From NCBI GenBank assembly GCA_028339155.1, contig JAOLBK010000001.1:62001-126000 (forward strand): a stretch of DNA of 64,000 nt, given 5' to 3'. Below the pieces are notes generated by a model. That model was not told where the DNA came from, did not search any database, and saw only the letters and a list, made by a program, of their open reading frames with translations. The DNA is from Litorivicinus sp. (GTDB lineage: Bacteria > Pseudomonadota > Gammaproteobacteria > Pseudomonadales > Litorivicinaceae). Shown in pieces: positions 37,986 to 45,546 of the stretch. The position numbers and the translations under genes were made by a program. The stretch's first letter is position 1, and the number at the start of each line of letters is the position of its first letter.

Positions 37986-39999
37986 TCTCAACTTCGTCTA
38001 AGAGAATTCGGGCAGATTCCATTAGGCTCGGATCGTTAGTTAGTTCCTCGCCATCCGTATTGTCTAATTCTAGCTCCTTGAGCGATTCAAGTGATTTGAG
38101 GCCTAATTCAACTCGTCGCTTATTTTCGATCGCTAATAGTATTTGATTATTCGCTTCGCGTTCTTGTTTGCGGGTCTGCAGATTTAGGGAAATTTTATCA
38201 GTCGCAGATAACTTTCGGGCTCGTTTAGTTCGTTCAAGTAAGGCCCTGAAGTCGGGATCACTTTCAATTCGAGTTTGATGCCGATTGGTGAGTTGCTCGA
38301 TTCTTGTTGCTGGATTATCAAATGGCACAAATCTTAGCGAGCGAATCTGATCCCAAGGCAGCGCTGTTTCAAGAGCGCTCTCCCCAATTTTATTGGGGTC
38401 GAAAATGGATGGGAATTGAATGTCTGGAATTACTCCCTGATGCTGTGTGGAAAGGCCTGAAATTCGATAAAACTTGGCAATAGTCAGCTTTAACTGGCCA
38501 TTATTGACTGGTAATAGCGCCTGAACTGTTCCCTTTCCGAACGTTTGGGAGCCAATTACAAGGCCTCGACCATAATCCTGGACTGCGCCAGCAAAAATTT
38601 CACTGGCAGAGGCGCTCAGGCGATTTACCAAAACTGCCATCGGGCCTTCCCATGAGATTTCAGGATTGCGGTCTCCACGGACGTCAGTGCGTCCTCCCGC
38701 GCTTTGAATTTGAACTACAGGTCCGGTTCGGATAAAGAGACCAAATAGTTCGTAAGCCTCTTGCAGTGATCCGCCTCCATTATTTCGGAGGTCGATTACG
38801 ACGCCCGAGACACCATCTTTTTTGAGCTGTTCGAGTAATCGCTTCGTATCGCGAGTGGTGCTGCGATAATTGGGATCGCCCGCTTGTTTGGCAGAAAAAT
38901 CTGAATAAAACGTAGGGATTGTAATCACTCCCAATTTTCTAGACCCAGGTTCTATGGTCAGAATTTCACTTTTGGCAGATTGCTCTTCAAGTTGAACGCG
39001 GTCGCGAATTAAGGCAATTTCACGGTGCTGTGCATCGTCTCCAGTTTGAACCTCTAAACGTACTTGAGATCCTTTAGATCCCCGAATGAGCTGCACTACT
39101 TCGTCAAGGCGCCATCCCACGACATCTTGAATTGGCTCTTTATCTTGTCCGACCCCTAAGATCCGATCAGCCGGCTTTAGACGACCATCGAGCTCGGCTG
39201 GTCCACCTGAGATAAGACTGACCACCTTGGTGAATTCATCCTCTGTTTGAAGAACTGCTCCAATGCCTTGGAGTGATAAGGACATATTGATATTAAAAGT
39301 TTCGCTGTCAGCCGGAGGGAGATAAGATGTATGCGGATCATACGCCTTGGCGTATGCATTGATCACTGTCGAAAAAATATCGTCTGGCCTAGTTTGTTCA
39401 AGCCGATTTTTCTGGTTTTTGAATCTGCGAATCAGTGCTTCGATCATATCGTTCGGAGTGCGATCGGCGAGCAATAAGCTTATCGCTTGGCTTTCGAGTT
39501 GTTGCCGCCACAAAGTACGTTGTGTGAGTTTATTGGTGAGCCACTCCGATTGATCACTGCGCGCTGGCAATTGCTCATTATCTTCTAGATTAAGGGCGCT
39601 TAAGCCGCCTTGAAGTGATGTGAGCCATTGATCGAGACGTTCTTTGGATCGGGTAAGTACTAATCTGTAAATTTGGTAAACCGTGTCAAGTTGTCCGGAT
39701 TCAATTTGTGTTGGAATCGCTTTAATGTTGATTTGTGCAAGATCCGCTTGCATGAGCAATGAGCGCGATGGATCAAGGGTGTCGAGAATAAGCTGACCAA
39801 CGAGCGGGCGTCTCGTCTGGAATAGCGAGTCAGAGGCAAGGTGCCTGCGGCCCAGTTCTTCGGTGATTAGTTGGGAGAGTTGGCTTTCAGCTCCCGTGGG
39901 CTGTAGCGTAAGGGCTTGCGCCGATAAGCTCCATGTTGCTAAACAAGCACAAAGGAGATTCGTGCCAATGAAACGAGGCCATAAATTTTGATTGCGCAA
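37960..39999 (-). CDS. prc: C-terminal processing (tail-specific) protease
   Basis: Periplasmic serine protease that degrades tagged and envelope proteins and controls peptidoglycan hydrolases. 679 residues: a signal peptide (cleavage after about residue 29, SAQA), an N-terminal helical domain, a PDZ domain (about 240-330, PAELDGRLKPADRILGVGQ), and the S41 protease core with the catalytic Ser in NRLSASASEIFAGA and Lys in QTFGKGTVQALL. The C-terminal DUF3340-type helical domain is present. It is divergent from the M18 aminopeptidase. Confidence 0.95.
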   Translation of the reverse strand: MRNQNLWPRFIGTNLLCACLATWSLSAQALTLQPTGAESQLSQLITEELGRRHLASDSLFQTRRPLVGQLILDTLDPSRSLLMQADLAQINIKAIPTQIESGQLDTVYQIYRLVLTRSKERLDQWLTSLQGGLSALNLEDNEQLPARSDQSEWLTNKLTQRTLWRQQLESQAISLLLADRTPNDMIEALIRRFKNQKNRLEQTRPDDIFSTVINAYAKAYDPHTSYLPPADSETFNINMSLSLQGIGAVLQTEDEFTKVVSLISGGPAELDGRLKPADRILGVGQDKEPIQDVVGWRLDEVVQLIRGSKGSQVRLEVQTGDDAQHREIALIRDRVQLEEQSAKSEILTIEPGSRKLGVITIPTFYSDFSAKQAGDPNYRSTTRDTKRLLEQLKKDGVSGVVIDLRNNGGGSLQEAYELFGLFIRTGPVVQIQSAGGRTDVRGDRNPEISWEGPMAVLVNRLSASASEIFAGAVQDYGRGLVIGSQTFGKGTVQALLPVNNGQLKLTIAKFYRISGLSTQHQGVIPDIQFPSIFDPNKIGESALETALPWDQIRSLRFVPFDNPATRIEQLTNRHQTRIESDPDFRALLERTKRARKLSATDKISLNLQTRKQEREANNQILLAIENKRRVELGLKSLESLKELELDNTDGEELTNDPSLMESARILLDEVEINPHLAEP

Positions 40000-40079
40000 C
40001 TTTCTAGTTACCCCTTTAAATCTTAATTAAGCTGGTATGCTTTTAATCACTATATAACGTAACTCTCCGGAGAGATAAA

Positions 40080-41354
40080 TTGAATTTGCAGATTGAGTCT
40101 CCTTTAATTTCAGGCCTGATCGATTTTCTGGATAATTCACCGACGCCGTGGCACGCAGTCGACTCTGCAACTAAGCGCCTCACTCGTTCTGGGTTCGTTC
40201 AGCTCAGTGAGGTTTCTGGGTGGACTCTTGAGCCGGGCGTCGGTTATTTTGTGACCCGCTCAGATGGTGCACTAATCGCTTGGAGGCAGCCAAAAGAAGT
40301 ACTTGGGTGGACGATTTTTGGCGCGCATACAGATAGCCCAAATCTTCGGTTGCGTCCCAAGCCTGTTCTCAAGCGTCATGGTTATTTTGAGCTTTCCTTC
40401 GAAGTTTACGGCGGTGCATTATATGCGCCTTGGTTCGATCGTGAGCTTTCGTTAGCCGGGCGGGTAGTAATTTCTGATGACGGAGTTCTTAGGTCAAAGC
40501 TGATTGATTTTCGGCGATCGATTGGCGTAATCCCGAGTCTCGCTATTCATCTGGATCGTGATGCCAACCTGGGTCGTAAGATTAATCCGCAGGACGAATT
40601 GACGATGTTAATTGGGCGGGCGGATTCTGATAACACTCTTGATTTCAAAAATGTGTTAGCTATTGAGTTAAGCGTAGACGCAGAAAAAATAGTTGCATTT
40701 GAACTCTGCGCTTATCCATTCGAGAAGGCGATTTTAACTGGAATTGACCATGAATTCTTGATGAGTGCTCGTTTAGATAATTTGTTGAGTTGTTTTTTGT
40801 CTATTGAGACTTTGATCCAAAATGAAGCCGCAGAGGGTGCGGTGGTTGTCTTAAATGATCACGAAGAGGTTGGTAGCGTTTCGGCAAGCGGTGCGGATGG
40901 GCCATTCCTTGAGTCTATTTTAAGGAGAGCGTCTTCGGATTTGGATTTTGAAATCATTCGAGTTCGTAGCTTGATGATTTCAATTGATAACGCTCACGGG
41001 GTCCATCCAAATTATGCTTTAAAGCATGATCAGAGCCATCGGCCGCTATTGAACGAAGGACCTGTCGTGAAAGTTAATGCAAATCATCGTTATGCCACGA
41101 CAGCAATTACTCAGGGGATCATCGAGCAGGCCGCTAAAGATGCAGAGATTCCGTTGCAATACTTTTCAAGCCGTGCTGATTTGGGTTGCGGAAGTACTAT
41201 TGGGCCAATCACAGCGGGGCGTCTTGGAATTGATACTATTGATATCGGTTGTGCCCAGCTTGCTATGCACTCGGCGCGCGAGACCTGTGGTGCTCAAGAT
41301 CCCGAACTGATGCTTCGATTACTCAGCCAATTGACCCGGAGAGACCTCACATGA
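40080..41354 (+). CDS. apeB: M18 family aminopeptidase
   Basis: Zinc aminopeptidase of 424 residues, related to yeast aminopeptidase I and aspartyl aminopeptidase. Metal ligands are visible in FGAHTDSPNLRLRPKP (His/Asp), DHEEVGS (Glu pair), SIDNAHGVHPNY (Asp/His) and CGSTIGPITA near the end. It probably removes N-terminal acidic or other residues in the cytoplasm. The TTG start at 40080 has GGAGAG 5 nt upstream. It overlaps hemH by four bases (ATGA). Confidence 0.9.
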   Translation: MNLQIESPLISGLIDFLDNSPTPWHAVDSATKRLTRSGFVQLSEVSGWTLEPGVGYFVTRSDGALIAWRQPKEVLGWTIFGAHTDSPNLRLRPKPVLKRHGYFELSFEVYGGALYAPWFDRELSLAGRVVISDDGVLRSKLIDFRRSIGVIPSLAIHLDRDANLGRKINPQDELTMLIGRADSDNTLDFKNVLAIELSVDAEKIVAFELCAYPFEKAILTGIDHEFLMSARLDNLLSCFLSIETLIQNEAAEGAVVVLNDHEEVGSVSASGADGPFLESILRRASSDLDFEIIRVRSLMISIDNAHGVHPNYALKHDQSHRPLLNEGPVVKVNANHRYATTAITQGIIEQAAKDAEIPLQYFSSRADLGCGSTIGPITAGRLGIDTIDIGCAQLAMHSARETCGAQDPELMLRLLSQLTRRDLT

Positions 41355-42373
41355 CCCCTGTTTTGCCAAACGAACACCCAGCCGTTCCTAGCCCGAAGCT
41401 TGGAGTGATTCTTGTGAACCTTGGGACGCCTGATGCCCTGGATTACTGGTCTATTCGGCGTTATTTGGGTGAGTTTTTAAGTGACCGGCGTGTAGTCGAA
41501 TTACCAAAGTTTTTATGGCAGTTGATTTTACAAGGACCAATTTTAACTTTCCGTCCAAAAAAGTCTGCAGCTGCCTATCGAAAGATTTGGAATACAGACC
41601 TAGACGAATCGCCACTCAGGACGTTCACGCGTGAGCAAACTGACTCTCTGCGTGAACGAATGGGTGAAAACGTGCGCGTTGAGTTTGCAATGCGTTATGG
41701 CAATCCATCGATTCCATCAGTGATGAACGAAATGTTCAAAGATGGCTGCTGGAAGATTCTTTGCGTGCCGCTTTATCCTCAATACGCTTCCAGTACGACC
41801 GGTTCAGTAGTCGATAAAATCGGCGACACACTGAAAGCGATGCGATGGCAACCAACGGTTCGGGTAGCCCCGCCTTTTTTCGACGACCCTGTATATATTC
41901 ATAATTTGGCTGTCTCAGTACGAAAGCAGCTGGATTCTTTGGAGGAAGAGCCTGAGATATTAGTGACTAGTTTTCATGGCGTACCCAAAGAGTATCTTTT
42001 AAAGGGTGACCCTTATCATTGCCAGTGTCATAAAGCTGCTCGCTTGTTGAGAGAGGCATTAGATTGGCCTGAGGAAAGGTTTCGAGTGGCATTTCAATCA
42101 CGTTTTGGGCCCAGAGAATGGTTGCAGCCTTATGTTGATGAGCTGGTTAAAGACTTGGGGGAAAGTGGAATAAAACGCGCGGCGGTTGTGAGTCCTGCTT
42201 TTATTTCCGACTGCGTGGAAACACTTGAGGAGATTGCGATTGCATTGAATGAGACTTTCCAAGAGGCGGGCGGTGAAAATCTGGTTTCCTTGAAGTGTTT
42301 GAACGCCTCGGATGAAGGCATGGCAGTAATTGAACACATTGTGCGTCAAGAGCTGAAAGGGTGGCTAAACTGA
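41351..42373 (+). CDS. hemH: ferrochelatase
   Basis: Inserts Fe2+ into protoporphyrin IX, the last step of haem synthesis. The start ATG 41351 overlaps the aminopeptidase stop and gives GVILVNLGTPDALDYWSIRRYL, the typical N-terminus. Further signatures: RYGNPSI, PLYPQYASSTTGSV, TSFHGVPKEYLLKGDPYHCQC with the catalytic His, and FQSRFGPREWLQPYVD and SPAFISDCVETLEEI with the second active-site Glu. 340 residues; membrane-peripheral in bacteria. Confidence 0.97.
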   Translation: MTPVLPNEHPAVPSPKLGVILVNLGTPDALDYWSIRRYLGEFLSDRRVVELPKFLWQLILQGPILTFRPKKSAAAYRKIWNTDLDESPLRTFTREQTDSLRERMGENVRVEFAMRYGNPSIPSVMNEMFKDGCWKILCVPLYPQYASSTTGSVVDKIGDTLKAMRWQPTVRVAPPFFDDPVYIHNLAVSVRKQLDSLEEEPEILVTSFHGVPKEYLLKGDPYHCQCHKAARLLREALDWPEERFRVAFQSRFGPREWLQPYVDELVKDLGESGIKRAAVVSPAFISDCVETLEEIAIALNETFQEAGGENLVSLKCLNASDEGMAVIEHIVRQELKGWLN

Positions 42374-42594
42374 GAGTCGTGATGTGAGTCTTTGCAGTCT
42401 GCAAAACCATGCTAATTTTGGATTATAAAATCTTTATGGATACGTCTCTCCAATTAAAGATATTTTTTAAGTCTTAGGAGTGCTTGACTCCGAAGGTTTT
42501 ACCCAGTAACAAAAGAGCTAAGGGTCTACTTCTGATCCCGTAGACACTCACGCCTAACGAGAGTACCTTTAAATTTCATGGGGAGAAAATTATA
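42374..42594 (+). promoter_or_regulatory. leader/control region of the aldehyde dehydrogenase
   Basis: This 221-bp gap separates hemH from the aldehyde dehydrogenase. It holds an inverted repeat GTCTAC / GTAGAC (42524-42529 and 42540-42545, 10-bp spacer) that could be an operator, and a GGGGAG ribosome binding site before ATG 42595. A TTGACT at 42484 could be a -35 element but its -10 partner is weak. No hemH terminator is evident. Confidence 0.35.
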
Positions 42595-44139
42595 ATGAAA
42601 ACAATGACTCAGCTCACCGTATCTAGTGCACTTGATACGTCACACTTAGGGGTAAGCTTCCCCTTTAAAGCGAAATACGGGAACTTTATTAATGGCCAAT
42701 GGGAGGAGCCAAAATCTGGCAAGTATTTTGATAATACCTCTCCAATAACAGGCGAGTTAATCTGTCAGATCGCACGTTCCAATGAGGAGGATGTTAATTT
42801 TGCTATAGATGCCGCGCACGCCGCTGCTGATGCATGGGGCAAGTCTTCCACAACAGAACGTTCAAATATGCTTCTGAAAATTGCACAAATTATTGAAGAT
42901 AATACGCAACTACTGGCTGCGGCAGAGACAATTGATAACGGTAAGCCGATTCGTGAGTCTGTCTTAGCGGACATGGCTTTAACGGTTGATCATTTTCGCT
43001 ACTTCGCGGGGTGCATTCGTGCAGAGGAAGGTTCGATTTGTGAGATGGACTCGCAAACTTATGCCTATCACTTTCATGAACCGCTTGGTGTGGTAGGTCA
43101 AATTATTCCTTGGAATTTCCCTATTTTGATGGCCACTTGGAAGCTAGCGCCAGCGCTTGCAGCAGGTAATTGTGTTGTTCTCAAGCCGGCTGAACAAACG
43201 CCAGCCTCCATTTCCGTCCTTATGGATCTTATTGGAGATGTTCTGCCTCCTGGGGTATTGAATATTGTTCATGGTTTTGGTCTCGAAGCGGGTAAGCCAT
43301 TAGCGTCAAGTTCTCGTGTCGCAAAAATCGCGTTCACAGGCGAAACAACAACAGGCCGGTTGATCATGCAATATGCTTCACACAGTCTGATACCAGTGAC
43401 GTTGGAGCTTGGCGGGAAATCACCAAATGTGTTTTTTGAAGATGTCATGAGGGCAGATGATGCATATTTTGATAAATGTCTTGAAGGATTCACGATGTTT
43501 GCACTTAACCAAGGTGAAGTCTGCACTTGTCCGTCACGTGCATTGATTCAAGAATCCATCTATGACGACTTTATGGCAAGAGCAGTTGAGCGCACGAATG
43601 CTGTAAAGCAGGGTAATCCTCTTCAGATGGATACGATGATTGGTGCACAAGCATCAATAGAGCAACAGGAAAAAATTATCTCCTACCTTAAGCTTGGTCG
43701 TGAAGAAGGTGCGGAAGTACTGACAGGCGGGGATATAGGCTTTGTTGAAGGTTGTGAAAATGGCAATTATATTCAGCCTACGATTTTCAAGGGTGACAAC
43801 AGCATGAGGATTTTCCAAGAAGAAATCTTTGGCCCTGTTGTATCGGTAGCAACATTCAAAGATGAGGCGGAAGCGTTGGAAATTGCCAATGACACGCTTT
43901 ATGGGCTTGGCGCTGGCGTTTGGTCGCGTGATGCAAATATTTGTTTCCGTATGGGTCGAGGGATTAAAGCGGGTCGTGTGTGGACAAATTGTTATCATGC
44001 TTACCCAGCACATGCGGCCTTCGGTGGATACAAGCAGTCGGGTATCGGGCGTGAAAATCATAAAATGATGCTTGACCATTATCGTCAAACAAAGAACCTT
44101 CTTGTGTCTTATGACGAGAATAAATTGGGTTTCTTTTGA
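42595..44139 (+). CDS. NAD-dependent aldehyde dehydrogenase (acetaldehyde type)
   Basis: Oxidises a short aldehyde, most likely acetaldehyde, to the acid. 514 residues with [39 protein letters not shown] (NAD-binding and oxyanion Asn), the general base Glu in LELGGKSPN, and the catalytic Cys in [13 protein letters not shown]. It resembles the ExaC/AldB group, and a DUF779 protein follows it, a partner typical of this group. Upstream is a 221-bp regulatory gap; downstream a strong terminator separates it from DUF779. Confidence 0.93.
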   Translation: MKTMTQLTVSSALDTSHLGVSFPFKAKYGNFINGQWEEPKSGKYFDNTSPITGELICQIARSNEEDVNFAIDAAHAAADAWGKSSTTERSNMLLKIAQIIEDNTQLLAAAETIDNGKPIRESVLADMALTVDHFRYFAGCIRAEEGSICEMDSQTYAYHFHEPLGVVGQIIPWNFPILMATWKLAPALAAGNCVVLKPAEQTPASISVLMDLIGDVLPPGVLNIVHGFGLEAGKPLASSSRVAKIAFTGETTTGRLIMQYASHSLIPVTLELGGKSPNVFFEDVMRADDAYFDKCLEGFTMFALNQGEVCTCPSRALIQESIYDDFMARAVERTNAVKQGNPLQMDTMIGAQASIEQQEKIISYLKLGREEGAEVLTGGDIGFVEGCENGNYIQPTIFKGDNSMRIFQEEIFGPVVSVATFKDEAEALEIANDTLYGLGAGVWSRDANICFRMGRGIKAGRVWTNCYHAYPAHAAFGGYKQSGIGRENHKMMLDHYRQTKNLLVSYDENKLGFF

Positions 44140-44172
44140 GCGTTATTTCTTAAATTCAACCAAAATAAATTT

Positions 44173-44202
44173 GCTGACCCGTAACGGGTCAGCGGTTTTT
44201 TT
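44173..44202 (+). terminator. intrinsic terminator after the aldehyde dehydrogenase
   Basis: A perfect 9-bp stem GCTGACCCG / CGGGTCAGC with a TAA loop (44173-44193) is followed by a T run ending at 44202. It lies between the aldehyde dehydrogenase stop and the DUF779 ribosome binding site, so DUF779 is expressed by read-through or from its own start. Confidence 0.9.
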
Positions 44203-44215
44203 GTCGGAGTTCGCT

Positions 44216-44566
44216 ATGGAAAATACATTCATGACAGTGTCAGCTACGGACAGTGCTCTCGAATTAATTGATAATATTAAAACGCAACATGGTAGTGATT
44301 TGTTGTTCCATCAGTCTGGCGGATGTTGCGATGGTTCGTCTCCAATGTGTTACCCGCGCTCCGATTATATGATTGGCCCGCAGGACATATTAATTGGAGA
44401 AATTGGTAATGTGCCGTTTTACATGAATGGTGACCAATACAAGCGTTGGAAGCATACCAATCTTATTATTGACGTTATTATTGGCGGAGGCGGTATGTTT
44501 AGTTTAGATAATGGAACTGGGAAAAGATTCTTAACTCGCTCTGAGATATGCAGAGTCCCAGATTAG
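44216..44566 (+). CDS. DUF779 family protein (aldehyde dehydrogenase partner)
   Basis: A 116-residue protein of the DUF779 family, nearly always encoded beside acetaldehyde dehydrogenases of the ExaC/AldB type. Conserved features: HQSGGCCDGSSPMCYP with three Cys that may bind a metal or modify the partner, then IGPQDILIGEIGNVPFYM. The start ATG 44216 has GGAG 7 nt upstream; an earlier in-frame start at 44072 would lie inside the dehydrogenase and across the terminator. Its role is not established. Confidence 0.88.
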   Translation: MENTFMTVSATDSALELIDNIKTQHGSDLLFHQSGGCCDGSSPMCYPRSDYMIGPQDILIGEIGNVPFYMNGDQYKRWKHTNLIIDVIIGGGGMFSLDNGTGKRFLTRSEICRVPD

Positions 44567-44820
44567 TTTTTCTCGGGTAGGCCTTGGGCATCATCTTTTC
44601 TATTTTATACGCCGATCATGTCTATTCTTTTTGGGCTTCAGGGCCTTCTGAAAATCTTCTCATATATTTTGAGCATGCTATCGGTATCTGAGTGACCCTC
44701 AATGGCCGGCGGAGCATAATTTTTGACCGAGGTAACTGCTGATACCCCCCCCTCCACTTTTTTGTTCCCAAAATTTCGTACAAGACACTGTGAGCAGCTT
44801 TCAGAGATGTCTTTTGATTC
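44567..44820. other. chromosomal flank left of the island
   Basis: The 254 bases between the DUF779 gene and the left att repeat hold no gene I can support. A minus-strand frame (44638-44868) runs across the att repeat and lacks a recognisable product. There is an eight-C homopolymer near 44744. Confidence 0.5.
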
Positions 44821-44851
44821 GATGCTGGATTTATAAATGGTGGCTATGGCG
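44821..44851 (+). repeat. left att direct repeat (attL side)
   Basis: This 31-bp sequence repeats 60237-60267 with one difference (A44835 versus G60251). It includes the 3' end of the tRNA-Met gene (TGGTGGCTATGGCG) and 17 bases downstream of it. Past the repeat, ACCCC and then ATTAT resume the tRNA sequence if 15 and 3 bases are omitted, so a longer decayed tRNA copy may lie here. Confidence 0.85.
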
Positions 44852-44910
44852 ACCCCATTATTTGTCATATAAATATATGATTTAATGAGAAAAAATTTAA
44901 ATAAACTATT

Positions 44911-44937
44911 TTTTTACCCGCATCTTTACCCTCAATT
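44911..44937 (+). promoter_or_regulatory. candidate integrase arm-type sites, left end
   Basis: TTTTTACCC (44911-44919) and TTTACCCTCAATT (44925-44937) match motifs at the right end of the island; 60120-60132 has the identical 13-mer. Such paired motifs near both att cores are typical of integrase arm sites. An inverted copy TTGAGGGTAAA is at 45284-45294. Confidence 0.5.
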
Positions 44938-45283
44938 AATTATCTGCGGATTTTTTTGAATCCGATTGATGCATTCTGAGAGGCAATAACGGAAGTCTCT
45001 TCAGCACACGCCTTGTGCGCCCAAAAAACTACGTTTTTTCGGGTAGAGCATTCTCTAATATAATTGGCATAGCTATCTCTAGCGAAGGCTCACTCTGAGC
45101 TATTTTTTGACGAGTGCTTTCGGGTCTCACCTTACAGCGCTGATTGAAACTGGACGGCAGTACCTAATGGTACTTTAGTCTTGGTAATTCCTTAAAAACT
45201 TGTAACAACGTACCCAAAAAGGTTACTAACTGGGGGTTTAATTTATTTCAGCTCTGATTCAGTAATTCTCTAAAGGTGTGATT

Positions 45284-45294
45284 TTGAGGGTAAA
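45284..45294 (-). promoter_or_regulatory. candidate integrase arm-type site, inverted copy
   Basis: TTGAGGGTAAA is the exact reverse complement of the 11-mer TTTACCCTCAA found at 44925 and 60120. It lies about 430 bp inside the left att repeat and could equally be part of a promoter region for cas9. Confidence 0.35.
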
Positions 45295-45445
45295 GAGAGG
45301 GCGGTGGAGTTTGACGGTTTAACCGCAAAAAATTAAAGATACCTACGAAAGAGCCATGAAATGACTGTTAATTGTTCTGGTTGGTGAGAAATGCGGAAAT
45401 TCTTTCTGGATGTATGAGCAGGAACTTCTTGTGTAAAGCTCAAGA

Positions 45446-45530
45446 ATAAAAACGCCCTCCGTAGAGGGCGTTGGATTCGGCATTAAAGCCTTAGCGTAGT
45501 AACGGCTCTCACCCCGGATAACCACACAAC
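45446..45530 (-). ncRNA. tracrRNA of the type II-C system
   Basis: The minus strand contains an anti-repeat: its 15 bases complementary to 45506-45520 pair perfectly with the CRISPR repeat (CTCTCACCCCGGATA in the crRNA sense), and CTACG (45495-45499) pairs with CGTAG near the repeat 5' end, leaving an internal bulge of about six bases, the usual Cas9 duplex shape. A GGC/GCC hairpin follows, then a terminator with a 9-bp stem (45451-45472, UACG loop) and a U-rich tail near 45446. The 5' end is about 15-20 bases from the cas9 start, so its promoter must lie inside the cas9 5' coding region; only a weak TTGACT candidate is visible there. The RNA is antisense to any cas9 leader starting upstream. 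Confidence 0.85.
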
Positions 45531-45546
45531 TAAATGGTGAACTGAT

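Noticed and set aside
44638-44868. Minus-strand frame of 76 codons across the left att repeat
   Set aside because: No recognisable family and no clear Shine-Dalgarno; it starts inside island DNA and crosses the att junction, so it is probably chance.
45070-45078. ATAGCTATC match to the CRISPR repeat upstream of cas9
   Set aside because: Only nine bases match and no anti-repeat or terminator follows; the real tracrRNA is at 45446-45530.
45343-45525. Minus-strand frame of 60 codons upstream of cas9
   Set aside because: It overlaps the tracrRNA and has no protein-like features.
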